From DASPNH01 sp035626675 (lineage in GTDB: Bacteria > Desulfobacterota > Binatia > UBA1149 > CAITLU01): a DNA stretch of 64,000 nt. This document shows positions 1-11,103 of the stretch, piece after piece. The stretch is taken from NCBI GenBank assembly GCA_035626675.1, contig DASPNH010000102.1:4082-68081 (forward strand), in the 5' to 3' direction. Positions within the stretch are counted from its first letter, which is position 1, and every line of letters starts with the position of its first letter. The position numbers and the translations under genes are program-made. The notes beneath the pieces were generated by a model, which saw only the letters and a list, made by a program, of their open reading frames with translations, was not told where the DNA came from and did no database searches.

Positions 1-503
1 TCGTGCCCCAGCATGGCAAGGAACTCGTCCTTGGCACGATTGGCGGACTGGGCCTCCGCAAGCAGGGTCGAGCGTTCCTGCTCCAGTCGTTTCCGGTCGG
101 TGATGTCGCGCGCGATCTTGGAGGCGCCGACGATCTCGCCGTTGCGATTGAGTACGGGAGAAATCGTCAGCGAAACGTCGATACGCCTCCCATCCTTGCG
201 AAGTCGTACCGTCTCGTAGTGCTTGACCGGCTCGCCGTGGCGGATCCGATTCAGTACCTCGTCCTCTTCCCGCTGACATTCGGGCGGGACGATCATGCGG
301 ATGCTGCGGCCGATGGCCTCGGCGGCGGCGTAACCGAAGATGTTCTCCGCCGCTCCGTTCCACGACGTGATCACACCGTCGAGATTCTTGCTGACGATGG
401 CATCGCTGGAGGACTCGACGATCGCGGCGAGGCGGGCCGCAGCCTCTTCGGCCTCGTCGGTGATGCCATCTGCGCGCGCCTCGATTCCGGTGTCAGGCCG
501 CAT
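1..503 (-). CDS. PAS-domain sensor histidine kinase (C-terminus beyond window)
   Basis: Only the N-terminal 167 codons lie in the window; the gene runs off the left edge. The start is the ATG at 503, preceded by AAAAAGGAG. After a short leader comes one PAS domain (about residues 20-145) with the typical SSSDAIVSKNLDGVITSWN opening and a RDITDRKRLEQE exit helix. The last visible residues, KDEFLAMLGHE, match the H-box of HisKA kinases, so the phospho-accepting histidine sits at the very edge. The PAS domain has no transmembrane segment before it, so a cytosolic sensor is likely. Its ligand cannot be told from sequence. The ATPase domain and any receiver domain lie outside the window. Confidence 0.85.
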   Translation of the reverse strand, partial: MRPDTGIEARADGITDEAEEAAARLAAIVESSSDAIVSKNLDGVITSWNGAAENIFGYAAAEAIGRSIRMIVPPECQREEDEVLNRIRHGEPVKHYETVRLRKDGRRIDVSLTISPVLNRNGEIVGASKIARDITDRKRLEQERSTLLAEAQSANRAKDEFLAMLGH

Positions 504-681
504 CCCGGGCTCCTTTTTCGAGCCGCGCCGCCAGCTTCGGGGAAGGCCTGGTCCACCCCGCCATCGATGCATGCGCGTGCGTCACACCTGGACGTTAGCA
601 ACCGCCGCGACCTGCGCACAACAGCGTCAGCGACGATTCACCGCGGCTGCGTCGACCTGTCAGCGTACGGAACGCGCCGAA

Positions 682-1060
682 AGAGCTTGAGCCGGCCTGT
701 AAGCCGGATTTTGTCAGGCCGTCGGTGACGACCCGGCGATCATTCCTCTAGGCCGCCGGTTGCCCGGCGGCTCGAGCGACCGTAACCCGGAGGCATCGGA
801 CGGGCCGTCCGCCTCCCTATTCGGTCTTGCTCCAGGTGGGGTTTACCTAGCATCCGCCGTCACCGGCGGATCTGGTGAGCTCTTACCTCACCGTTTCACC
901 CTTACCGTGGCCTCGCGGCCGCGGCGGTCTGTTTTCTGTGGCACTTTCCCCGCCTCGCGGCGGGCCGCCGTTAGCGGCCACCCTGCCCTTTGGAGTCCGG
1001 ACTTTCCTCCCGCGCCGCATCGCTGCGGCGCCGGCGACCGCCCGGCCAGCTCAAGCTCTC
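682..1060 (-). ncRNA. rnpB: RNase P RNA (type A)
   Basis: On the minus strand the conserved blocks of bacterial RNase P RNA appear in order. They are GAGGAAAGTCCGGACTCC followed by AGGGCAGGGTGGC (CR-I region), CCACAGAAAACAG, GGTGAAACGGTGAGGTAAGAGC, GGTAAACCCCACCTGGAGC, AGACCGAATAGGGAGG, a GAGGAATGATCG block and the 3' ACAAAATCCGGCTTACAGGC. The terminal P1 helix is visible: GAGCTTGAGC at the 5' end (about 1060) pairs with GCTCAAGCTC at the 3' end (about 682). Length is near 380 nt, usual for type A. The RNA matures tRNA 5' ends. It lies between the zinc-ribbon gene and the kinase gene. Exact ends are good to a few bases. Confidence 0.95.
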
Positions 1061-1156
1061 GGGCAACCTAACAACGAACGTCCCGGGTTGCGACGCAGTT
1101 CGCGAGGGACTGTTCGGTGCAACCGGCCGAGGCGGGCGGAGCAGCTGCCCGCACGA

Positions 1157-1879
1157 CTAATCGACGGCGGCCGGGACGCCGGGAAACAGGATGCGCTGGC
1201 ACATCGGACAGACGCGCACCGCGCTGGTCTTGCGCACTTCGATCAGAGTCTGGGGCGGGATCTGGACGTGGCATCCTACGCAGCAGCCGGCGGCGTCGAC
1301 TTCGACCACGGCCAGCCCGTAACGACGCGTCAGGATCGTCTCGTACTTCTTGCGCAGGCCCGACTCGATGCCGTCGGCCATCTGGTTGCGCTCGGCGCGC
1401 TCGCCTTCGAGTTCCTTGCGCAGGCCGTCGATGCGCGCCGAGGCGTCACCGACGTGGCGATGGTCGGCCGTCTCGAGGTCGGCGTACTCGGCCTTGGCGG
1501 CTTCGATGCTCGCTTCCAGATCCTCGACCTTCTGCATGAGGTCGAGCTGGCGCGTCTCGGCTTCGCGAATCTCTTCCTGGATGGAGGTGACTTCGTCCTG
1601 GCCCGCGCGAAGCTCGCGTTCGTTGCGGACCTTCTGCAGTCGCTGGCGCCGGTGCTTGAGGCTCTCCTGCAGGTCGGCGACCTTGCGCTCGGCGAGCGCG
1701 CGCTGCGAGACCAGGTCTTTTCGCTGCGCCGAAAGGCCATCGATCTTGGCCTGGGCCGCATCCATGGCCTTGCGGCGCTCGGCAAGCTCGGATTCGTATT
1801 TTTCGACGGTGCGTTGCTTTTCGAGCAACCGCGTATCGATGCTCTGCAACCGGAACAGGGACTCGAGCTGACTCGTCAA
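1157..1879 (-). CDS. C4-type zinc-ribbon, coiled-coil protein (DUF164 family)
   Basis: About 240 residues. Roughly the first 180 are charged heptad-rich coiled coil (LEKQRTVEKYESELAERR onward). The C-terminus carries a zinc ribbon with CCVGC and CPMC pairs, the layout of the zf-RING_7/DUF164 family. Members are thought to bind nucleic acid, but no reaction is established. I chose the TTG at 1879 because GGGGAG lies about 11 nt upstream and because the longer reading frame would run into the tRNA gene; a protein starting at 1960 would translate tRNA sequence. It lies between tRNA-Ile and rnpB. Confidence 0.8.
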   Translation of the reverse strand: MTSQLESLFRLQSIDTRLLEKQRTVEKYESELAERRKAMDAAQAKIDGLSAQRKDLVSQRALAERKVADLQESLKHRRQRLQKVRNERELRAGQDEVTSIQEEIREAETRQLDLMQKVEDLEASIEAAKAEYADLETADHRHVGDASARIDGLRKELEGERAERNQMADGIESGLRKKYETILTRRYGLAVVEVDAAGCCVGCHVQIPPQTLIEVRKTSAVRVCPMCQRILFPGVPAAVD

Positions 1880-1929
1880 GGCTGCCGCATCTCCCCGCGC
1901 TCGCGAATCGCTCGCGGCCGCTTCTGAAG

Positions 1930-2003
1930 TGGGCCCACCAGGATTCGAACCTGGGACCAAGGGATTATGAGTCCCCCGCTCTGACCGACTGAGCTATGGG
2001 CCC
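1930..2003 (-). tRNA. tRNA-Ile2 (CAT anticodon)
   Basis: Minus-strand cloverleaf of 74 nt. The acceptor GGGCCCA pairs with TGGGCCC. A TAGCTCAGTCGGTCAGAGC D-arm, the anticodon loop CTCATAA and the T-arm GGTTCGAATCC follow, with discriminator A. The CAT anticodon fits initiator or elongator Met or the lysidine-modified Ile2. The GACTCATAATC context and the place directly downstream of rpoD favour Ile2. CCA is not encoded, unlike in the tRNA-Phe at 13083. Confidence 0.88.
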
Positions 2004-2015
2004 CGCAGGTTGGAA

Positions 2016-3831
<1,816 letters not shown>

Positions 3832-3842
<11 letters not shown>

Positions 3843-5589
3843 CGCTGTTCCTACGCGCGTTCCAGTCAGCCAGCAGCGCGGCGGCCCCCGCCTCGTCGCC
3901 CATCTCTTCGAGATGACGAAGCTGCGAGAGCATTCTTCGCCGCTCCTGCATCTGTCCGGCAGCGGAAAGGCGCTCCAGGCAATCGTTCCAGACTCGTTCG
4001 CGAGCCGAATCGTCGGCAAAGGTCGGATCATCGAGCAGGCGCATGGTCAGGCGCGATCGCGCGGGCTCCTCGATCTCGGCCAACAGCTCACCCTGGTCCA
4101 CTCCCTGGGTCGAGCCGTGCCGCTGGACGATGCTCTGCGCGATGCGTGCCCATGGCTCTTCCCGCATCCTCCCTACGATATCCCGGCTCACGACCCGTTC
4201 AACGGCCCGCGCATCGGCGAGCATCAGCGCAACCAGAAGTTCCTCCGCGCCCGGAGGCCCGCTGCGCATGGGTCCGGCGGCCGCGGGCGGTGGCGGCGCC
4301 TTTTGCGGCGCGCGGGCCTGACGTCGCAGCACGTCCTCGGAGATGCCGGTCCAGTGCGCGGCCTTCTTGACGAGAACGTCGTGCTCGAAGGGGTTCTCCA
4401 CTTTGCGTAGGACCTCGGCCATCTCGGCCCCCACGCGGGCTGCGGCTGCCGTGCCCGTGACGCCGCTCGAGATGTGGCGGACGTATGCGTCCACCAGCGG
4501 CACCGCGGTCGAGATCATATGCCGCATCGCGTCGGCGCCGCGCGCTCTCACGAACGAATCCGGGTCTTCCCCTTGTGGCAGGAACACGCCTCGGGCCCAC
4601 AGGCCAGCTTCGAGGAAGACCGGGAAGCTTCGCGCGGCCGCGCGGCGTCCGGCATCGTCACCATCGAAGAGCGCGAGCGCGTCCTCGCCGTGGCGTCGCA
4701 TGAGCCTGGCCTGGTCCGGTGTCAGGGCGGTGCCGCAGGTGGCGACGACGTTGGTGAGGCCGGACTGCGACATCGCGATGACGTCCAGATAGCCCTCGAC
4801 CAGGATCAGGCTGGTCGGCCGTTCCTGCGGCGGCAGGGTGCGCGCGGCCTCGCGCGCTTCGTACAGCCCATAGAGCACTCGGCTCTTGTGATAGACGCTC
4901 GAGTCGCTCGAATTCAGGTACTTGGGTCCTTCGCCCTCGCCGAGGCGGCGCGCGCCGAAGCCGATGGTGCGGCCCTGCGGATCGCGGATCGGAAACATGA
5001 GCCGATCGCGAAAGCGGTCGTAGGCCGACCCGCCGCGCAGGCCTACCAGTCCGACGCGCTCGGCAATTGCCAGGTCGTGGCCGTCGCGCCGCAGATACTG
5101 CGCCAGGCCGTCGCTCGAACTCGGCGTAGCGCCGAGCGCGAAGCGCTCGATGGCCGCGGCATCGACGCCGCGGCGTTGGAGATAGTCGGCCATCGCGTCG
5201 CCGACGCCGTCCTTGGCAAGCGCCGCGCGGAAGTAGCGCGTGGCCGCCGCCAGGATGGCCAGCATCCGGTCGCGCTCCGAAGCCGGCCCCGCGCCCGCCG
5301 ATTCCGGCACGTCGATGCCGTAGTGCGCGCCGACCTTTCGCACCGCCTCCGGGAACGTCAGGTTCTCCATCTGCATGACGAACTTGAAGACGTTGCCGCC
5401 GGCGCCGCAGCCGAAGCAGTGGAAGAAGCCGCCATCGTCGCTGACGGAGAAGGACGGGCTCTTCTCGCTGTGGAAGGGGCAGAGGCCTGAAAGGTTGCGG
5501 CCGCTGCGCTTGAGCGTGACGTAGGGCGAGACGAACTCGGATATGCGCGCGGCCTGCCGGATCTCGGCGATCTTTTCGTCAGCTATCAC
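3832..5589 (-). CDS. dnaG: DNA primase
   Basis: Makes RNA primers for replication. From the GTG at 5589 the protein has 585 residues, a usual size. The N-terminal CHC2 zinc finger has Cys37, His40, Cys58 and Cys61 (CPFH and HCFGC). The TOPRIM core shows LVEGYLDVIA with the catalytic Glu, and ALFDGDDAGRRAA with the metal-binding acidic residues. The C-terminal helicase-binding region is present but weakly conserved. The GTG overlaps the end of cvpA by 11 nt and gives the family-typical beginning (IADEKIAEIRQ); a start at 5634 would add 15 non-conserved residues. cvpA, dnaG and rpoD form a compact overlapping operon. Confidence 0.96.
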
Positions 5590-6235
5590 TCGTTTCCGGC
5601 GCGGCCGAAGCGGAGCCGCCGCCGTCGCCGGCATTTTCCTGGACCGGCGCCTCGCCGCCTTGCGGCGTCGAAAGCGGCACCGAAACCGGGAGCTGAGCGG
5701 GCACGTAGGGCATGGCCTCGCTCAGCGCCATGCTGGCAAGCGTCGCAAGGCGCGGTCCGAGCACCGATCCGCTGACCTGCTGATCCACACGTGTCAGAAG
5801 GTCGGCGACCGGAGCGGCAACCAGCGCCTCCGCCTCGTCGCGGCCGGCAGTATGCGACGGGATCAGCGAGCGAATCAAAATGATCGTGAAGCCGATGACG
5901 AGGGCCGCCATGACGCCGCTGAAGCCGGCCGCCACGATGCGGCTGGGAAGCGACAGACCGAAGCCGAAGATGCGCGCCAGAAAGCCCGCGATGATCCGCA
6001 CGATCACGATGACGGCGACGAACAGCAGCGCCTGCGCGAGGAAATCCAGAAGGAAATCGGGAACCGGAAGCGACTGCTCCAGATAGCCGGCGACGGGATC
6101 GGACCAGTCGGCGGCGATCATGAACGCGAGTACTGGTGCAGCAAGGCCGGCCAGGACGCCGAAGAGACCGCGCCCATAACCGCGCACGACGGCGAAGAGC
6201 AGAGCCAGGATCAGGATGATGTCGACTGTCGTCAC
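5579..6235 (-). CDS. cvpA: CvpA family inner-membrane protein
   Basis: 218 residues. Starts TVDIILILALLFAVVRGYGRG, the characteristic CvpA N-terminus, with about four hydrophobic segments in the first 130 residues. A soluble Ala/Ser/Pro-rich tail follows. CvpA was first linked to colicin V production and is now tied to envelope homeostasis; its biochemical role is unknown. The start is a GTG at 6235 with GGCGCGAG upstream. It is the first gene of the minus-strand cvpA-dnaG-rpoD group. The tail past residue 150 resembles no domain I know. Confidence 0.85.
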   Translation of the reverse strand: MTTVDIILILALLFAVVRGYGRGLFGVLAGLAAPVLAFMIAADWSDPVAGYLEQSLPVPDFLLDFLAQALLFVAVIVIVRIIAGFLARIFGFGLSLPSRIVAAGFSGVMAALVIGFTIILIRSLIPSHTAGRDEAEALVAAPVADLLTRVDQQVSGSVLGPRLATLASMALSEAMPYVPAQLPVSVPLSTPQGGEAPVQENAGDGGGSASAAPETSDS

Positions 6236-6375
6236 TGCGCACTCGCGCCGCGTTCATGGCGCAACGGCAATGATCGGGGCGGCAGCAGCACGAGTCAACG
6301 TAGGCGTGGCGCTGGTGAGATTGACGTCAGCGCTCGTCGTGTCAGGCTGTCCCGACATCCTCCACGAGCGAGAAC

Positions 6376-9222
6376 ATGAGTCATACCGATCGCGAACCTG
6401 CGTCTTCTCTCCGACCCGATCGCGAGCCTTCGAGCTCGTCCGTACCTGCACATGCTGCGGCAACGCCGCGGCGCGCGGCAGGTTTCTTCCGACCTTTCGC
6501 CGCTTTGCTGTCCGCACTGCTGCTCCTGAACGGGTGCCGTACCATGAACCAGTCCCTTTCCACCGACTCCGTGGCCAAGAAGTCCAAGACCGAGATCTAC
6601 AAGCTCGACAACGGGCTGCAGGTCGTGCTTCGCGAAGATCATTTTGCCCCGGTGGTGGCCCAGCAGGTGTGGGTCAAGGCGGGGGGAGCCGACGAAGTCG
6701 ACGTCGAAGCCGGCATCGCTCACGTGCACGAGCACATGCTCTTCAAAGGCACGGCGCGCCGCGGTGTGGGCGAGATCGCAGGGGCCGTCGAGTCTTCGGG
6801 TGGCAGCATCAACGCGTGGACGTCGTGGGACCAGACCGTCTATCACCTGGTGCTGGCGTCGCGCTTTGCCGCCGAGGGCATCGACATCCTGGCCGATGCG
6901 GTGCAGTTCTCGTCCTTCGATCCTACCGAGCTGGCCAAGGAGCTCGACGTCGTGATGGAGGAGTACAAGCGCGGCATGGACTCGCCGAGCAACCGCATCT
7001 ACGACACGCTCTTCGAAACCGCCTACACCGCGCATCCCTACAAGCGTTCCGTCATCGGCACCGAGACTTCCATCAAGGGCCTGACGCGCGACATGATCCT
7101 GGACTTCTACCGCCGCTATTACACGCCGAGCAACATGACGGTGGTGGTCGTGGGCGATTTCGATTCGCGCGACATGCGGCGCGAGATCGAGAAGCGCTTC
7201 GGCGATTTCAAGGACAAGCCGGTGCCTCGGCCGCAGCGCACGGTCGAGCCTGCGCAGAACGAGACACGCATGGCAAGCGTCTCGATGGAGATCCAGGAGG
7301 CCCAGCTCGCGCTCGGCTTCCACATTCCCGACGCCAATCATCCCGATACGCCCGCGCTGGACATGCTCGCGCACGTGCTCGGCGGCGGCGAGAGCTCGCG
7401 GCTGTACCGGCGCCTGGTCGCCACCACCGGTCTTGCCACCAGCGCCAGCGCGTTCGCCTACACGCCGCCGGACCCGGGGCTGTTCCTGACCACGGCGTCC
7501 TTCGAAGCCGACGACGAGGACAAGGTCCTGGCCGCGCTCATCGAGGAGGTCGCGCGCATTCGCGACTATCCGGCCAGTGCAGACGAGATCGAGCGTGCCC
7601 GCGCCAACCTGGAAAGCGACTTCGTCTACCGCCGCCAGACCGTGCAGGGGCAGGCTCGCGAGCTCGGCTACTCGATCGTCGTGCACGGCGATCCCGACTA
7701 TCCGGATCGCTACATCGAGAAGATCCGCGCCGTCGGCGCCGCCGACCTGCAGAGAGTGGCGCGCCACTATCTGACCGACGAGAACCTGACCGGCGTAAGT
7801 CTGCGTCCCAAGGGGGAGCGCGAGCGCATCACGCTGGCGCGGCTCCAGCAGGCTGCCAGGCCGCTCGACAGCAAGGCGCCCAAGGTAGCCGCATCGACGG
7901 ATGCCGGACGCGAAGCGCCTCCGGTCACGCCGCGCGCACTCGGACAGGTCAAGGACACCGAGCCGCGGCTGCACACGCTTTCCAACGGCGTGCGCATCAT
8001 CGTGCAGGAGCATCATGCCGTGCCGCTGTTCTCGGTACGGGCTGCCGTGCTCGGCGGACTGCTGTCCGAGACGCGCACCAACAACGGCATCTCCAACTTC
8101 GTGGCCGAGATGCTCACGCGCGGCACGGCGAGCTACTCGCGTGAACGTCTGGCATCCGAGATCGAGTCGCTGGCCGGCGACGTCAGCGGCTTCTCGGGCC
8201 GCAGCTCTTTCGGCGTCTCGGGCACGTTCCTGTCTGAGCACCTGGCGCAGGGCATGGACCTTACCCTGGAGGTGCTGCTGCGGCCCGGCTTTCCGGCCGA
8301 CGAGGTCGAGAAGACGCGGCGTGAGCTGCTGCTGGCCATCAAGAACCGCAACGACGAGAGCGCCCAGCGTGCCTTCGATCTGGCCTACCACACGGTCTAC
8401 CCGACCCATCCCTATGGTCTGACGGTGCTCGGCGAGGCCGACAGCATCGGCAAGCTGAAGGCCGACGACCTGCGCCGCTACTATCGCGAAGTGCTCGATC
8501 CGCAGAGCCTGGTCGTCACGGTCGTCGGCGACATCGACGAGCAGGACGTGGTCGCGAGGCTGGAGCAGAGCCTGGGAAGCCTGCAGGGCGACGGCAGAGT
8601 CTTCGAAGCCCCGCCGCCGGCACCGATCCCGGGCGCACCGCAGCGCGCGCGCATGGACAGCATCCGCAAGCAGTCGCACGTGGTCGTGGCCTTCCCCGGC
8701 GTTGCCGTCACCGATCCGGACAAGCATCCGCTGTCGGTGCTCGACACCGTGCTTTCACGCCAGGGCGGGCGCCTGTTCTACGAGCTGCGCGACAAGCAGG
8801 CGCTGTGCTACTCGGTGACCTCGTTCTCGAGCGAAGGTTACGCGCCCGGCCTGTTCGGCGCCTACATCGCCACCGATCCGGCCAACGAGCAGCGCGCCCT
8901 GGACGGCCTGATGGTCGAGCTGGAAAAGGTGCGCTCGGAGCCGGTCAAACGCGAGGAGCTCGAGCGAGCGCATCGCTACCTGATCGGCAACTACGAGATC
9001 GCGCTGCAGACCAACAGCGCCATCGCCGAGAACATGACCTTCAACGAGCTGTACGGACTCGGCTACCTCGAAGGCCGCCGCTACGCCGACAAGATCCGCG
9101 CCGTCGACACCGAAGACGTGCAGCGCGTCGCCCAGCGCTTCATCGACCTGAACGCACGGACGGAAGCCGTAGTTGGACCGCCGCCCGCAAAGGCGGCCGC
9201 TTCTGGCGGCGGGCGTCGCTAG
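6376..9222 (+). CDS. M16 (pitrilysin-like) zinc protease lipoprotein, two-domain
   Basis: 948 residues. A hydrophobic stretch ends in LNGC with Cys54, a lipobox, so the protein is probably anchored in the envelope. The first M16 half has the inverted zinc motif HVHEH (116-120) and the downstream MEEYKRG helix carrying the third ligand Glu. GGGESSRLYRRL marks the end of the first peptidase half. A second M16 unit (from about residue 530) lacks HxxEH: the matching place reads NNGISNFVAEMLTRGT, so this half is a non-catalytic partner. GGRLFYELRDKQALCYSV closes it. One chain thus combines active and inactive subunits that are separate in many bacteria. The substrate is probably exported peptides or misfolded envelope protein, by inference. 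Confidence 0.93.
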   Translation: MSHTDREPASSLRPDREPSSSSVPAHAAATPRRAAGFFRPFAALLSALLLLNGCRTMNQSLSTDSVAKKSKTEIYKLDNGLQVVLREDHFAPVVAQQVWVKAGGADEVDVEAGIAHVHEHMLFKGTARRGVGEIAGAVESSGGSINAWTSWDQTVYHLVLASRFAAEGIDILADAVQFSSFDPTELAKELDVVMEEYKRGMDSPSNRIYDTLFETAYTAHPYKRSVIGTETSIKGLTRDMILDFYRRYYTPSNMTVVVVGDFDSRDMRREIEKRFGDFKDKPVPRPQRTVEPAQNETRMASVSMEIQEAQLALGFHIPDANHPDTPALDMLAHVLGGGESSRLYRRLVATTGLATSASAFAYTPPDPGLFLTTASFEADDEDKVLAALIEEVARIRDYPASADEIERARANLESDFVYRRQTVQGQARELGYSIVVHGDPDYPDRYIEKIRAVGAADLQRVARHYLTDENLTGVSLRPKGERERITLARLQQAARPLDSKAPKVAASTDAGREAPPVTPRALGQVKDTEPRLHTLSNGVRIIVQEHHAVPLFSVRAAVLGGLLSETRTNNGISNFVAEMLTRGTASYSRERLASEIESLAGDVSGFSGRSSFGVSGTFLSEHLAQGMDLTLEVLLRPGFPADEVEKTRRELLLAIKNRNDESAQRAFDLAYHTVYPTHPYGLTVLGEADSIGKLKADDLRRYYREVLDPQSLVVTVVGDIDEQDVVARLEQSLGSLQGDGRVFEAPPPAPIPGAPQRARMDSIRKQSHVVVAFPGVAVTDPDKHPLSVLDTVLSRQGGRLFYELRDKQALCYSVTSFSSEGYAPGLFGAYIATDPANEQRALDGLMVELEKVRSEPVKREELERAHRYLIGNYEIALQTNSAIAENMTFNELYGLGYLEGRRYADKIRAVDTEDVQRVAQRFIDLNARTEAVVGPPPAKAAASGGGRR

Positions 9223-9250
9223 TGGTGCAGATGCAAGGCCGACACGCCCG

Positions 9251-9412
9251 CGCGCGCGGAAGCGCGCTCCCTGCCCGCTGAGCGCACGCACGGCGCACCC
9301 AGACGCAGCAGATGCGCCGCTAGTGACGTCCGCCGCGCGCGAAGCGGGCTCCCTGCCTGCTGAGCACGCACGGGCGTGTCCAACGCAGATGCGCTGCTAG
9401 CGGCGTCCGCCG
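9251..9412. repeat. imperfect tandem duplication of about 80 bp
   Basis: Two adjoining copies, 9251-9332 and 9333-9412, share the order GCGCTCCCTGCC(C/T)GCTGAGC, GCACGCACGG, ACGCAG(CAG)ATGCGC(C/T)GCTAG and CGTCCGCCGCG, with scattered substitutions and small indels. The second copy runs into the last codons of the glycerophosphodiesterase gene, including its stop. The end of the M16 gene (GGCGGGCGTCGCTAG) and the reverse-strand end of the diesterase (GGCGGACGCCGCTAG) are also alike. The convergent junction thus seems to have grown by local duplication. Confidence 0.7.
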
Positions 9413-10122
9413 CGTGCGGCCACGACGCGATCCGGAAAGTCGGAGAATATTCCGTCGATGCCCATCGCGCACAGGCGGGCAATCCGGCGGGGGTCGTTGA
9501 CGGTCCACGCCCACACGGCAAGGCCGCGGTCGTGGGCGCGTTGGAGCAGGCCGGCGGTGACCAGAAGCGCGGGCGGATGCAGGTTCTCGGCGCCGATTTC
9601 GCTGGCGCAGCGATAGGCGCCAGGCAGCTCGGTCAGATTGGAGAGCACGCCGATGCGGGCCTGAGGCAGCAGGTAGCGAAGCAACCGAAGCGCCTCGTGG
9701 TCGAACGACGAGAAGACCACGCGATCGAGAGCGCCGCGTTCGGCGACCGCCGCTGCACAAGCATCGACGATCTCGGCCCGGCGCCGTGTCCGCTTGATCT
9801 CCAGGTTGAGGATGGTGCGATCCGCAAAAGCGTCGAGCACCTGACCGAGCAGTGGCACCTGTGCCGGCACGCCCTTCCATGCGCCCGCATCGAGCCGGCC
9901 GAGCTGCTCGACGGTAAAGCTGGCGATGGTGCCCGAGCCGTCGGTGGTGCGGTCGAGCGTATCGTCGTGGATGACCACCGGCTCGCCGTCGCGGGTCAGT
10001 GCGACGTCGAACTCAAGGGCATCGGCGCCCAGCTCGAGCGCCTTTTCGAAGGAGGGCATGGTGTTCTCGGGCATGACGCCGGCGGCGCCGCGATGTCCGA
10101 TGGCCAGAGGCAGCCCAGGCAT
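9397..10122 (-). CDS. glycerophosphodiester phosphodiesterase
   Basis: 241 residues. Hydrolyses glycerophosphodiesters to glycerol-3-phosphate and an alcohol. The GDPD signature is clear: IGHRGAAGVMPENTMPSFEKAL holds the catalytic His-Arg and the metal-binding Glu-Asn, followed by ALEFDVALTRDGEPVVIHDDTLDRTT. The TIM-barrel ends with AVWAWTVNDP and IDGIFSDFPD. There is no signal peptide from the ATG at 10122, so a cytosolic enzyme like UgpQ is likely. The start leaves only 37 bp to the divergent prmA, so both promoters must lie close together or overlap coding sequence. Its last codons lie in the tandem duplication at the convergent boundary. Confidence 0.92.
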   Translation of the reverse strand: MPGLPLAIGHRGAAGVMPENTMPSFEKALELGADALEFDVALTRDGEPVVIHDDTLDRTTDGSGTIASFTVEQLGRLDAGAWKGVPAQVPLLGQVLDAFADRTILNLEIKRTRRRAEIVDACAAAVAERGALDRVVFSSFDHEALRLLRYLLPQARIGVLSNLTELPGAYRCASEIGAENLHPPALLVTAGLLQRAHDRGLAVWAWTVNDPRRIARLCAMGIDGIFSDFPDRVVAARGGRR

Positions 10123-10159
10123 GATCCGGCAAGCTGTCCGGATTACGGTGCGCGGTCCA

Positions 10160-11092
10160 ATGGAACAGAAATGGTACGAGATCGCGCTCCCCGTTGCGCC
10201 TGAGCATGGCGAGGCCGCCGCTGCGATGCTGACGGCGCGCGGCGGCTTTGCGGGCTGCGAGCTGCGTGAGCGCGGCGCCGCCGTCCATGTCGTGGTCTTC
10301 GCGCAAGCAGCGTCGCTCGAGAATGCGCGCGCTGCTGCCGACGAGGCTGCAACGTTGCTGAAGGGCCCGGCGCTGCTCGAAGGAAGCGCCGAGACCATCA
10401 TCACCGAGCTCGACCCGGAAGTCTGGACGCAGAACTGGCGGCGGCACTTTGCGCGTCACACCATCGGCGGGCGCATCGAGATCGTTCCTCCGTGGGAGGA
10501 GCCGTCGCCGCCATCGGCAGGACTGATCTCGATCGTCATCAATCCCGGCATGGCCTTTGGCACCGGGCTGCACGAGACCACCTCGGGCTGTCTCGAAGCA
10601 CTGATCGCGAACGTTCGCGGCGGCGAGCGCGTCCTGGACCTGGGCTGCGGCTCGGCGATCCTCGCCATCGCCGCGGCGCGTCTGGGAGCGCAAGAGGCGC
10701 TCGCCCTCGACAACGATCCGGTCGCCGTTGCCGCGGCCGAGGAAAATGTCGCAGCCAACCGCATGGGCGGCGTCGTGACCGCGCGGCTTGTCGCCTCGCA
10801 AAGCGAAGCGGTCGGCACGGACGTCGCAACAGAGGGCCAGGCGCAGCGATTCGACCTGGTGGTGGCGAATATTTTGGCGGAAACGCTGGTCGAGATGCAG
10901 GACCTACTTACTGTAAGCGTCGAGGAGAACGGCGTGCTGATCCTTTCGGGCATCGAGGCGAGCCGGCTGCACATGGTGCTGAAGGCGTTCGTCCGTCCCG
11001 GCTGGAGCCTTGGGGACATCCTCGAACGCGGCGAGTGGGCAACGGTGGTCCTGCACCACGGGGCCCTTGCGCCGAGAAGCAGAGAGTCTTAG
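10160..11092 (+). CDS. prmA: ribosomal protein L11 methyltransferase
   Basis: 310 residues, the usual PrmA size. The N-terminal substrate-recognition part contains EVWTQNWRRHF. The AdoMet-binding core has MAFGTGLHETTSGCLEAL and VLDLGCGSAILAIAAARLGA (motif I), then LALDNDPVAVAAAEENV and DLVVANILAETLVE, the NPPY-like NI(L) motif of PrmA. It trimethylates ribosomal protein L11. A long frame begins upstream at 9926, but the ATG at 10160 gives the family-typical beginning. It precedes rsmE by 11 nt, a pairing seen in many bacteria. Confidence 0.95.
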   Translation: MEQKWYEIALPVAPEHGEAAAAMLTARGGFAGCELRERGAAVHVVVFAQAASLENARAAADEAATLLKGPALLEGSAETIITELDPEVWTQNWRRHFARHTIGGRIEIVPPWEEPSPPSAGLISIVINPGMAFGTGLHETTSGCLEALIANVRGGERVLDLGCGSAILAIAAARLGAQEALALDNDPVAVAAAEENVAANRMGGVVTARLVASQSEAVGTDVATEGQAQRFDLVVANILAETLVEMQDLLTVSVEENGVLILSGIEASRLHMVLKAFVRPGWSLGDILERGEWATVVLHHGALAPRSRES

Positions 11093-11103
11093 GCAGGAGG
11101 CAG

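Noticed and set aside
1880..1960. Extended N-terminus of the zinc-ribbon protein
   Set aside because: Its first residues are translated tRNA sequence; a TTG at 1879 with an SD is more likely.
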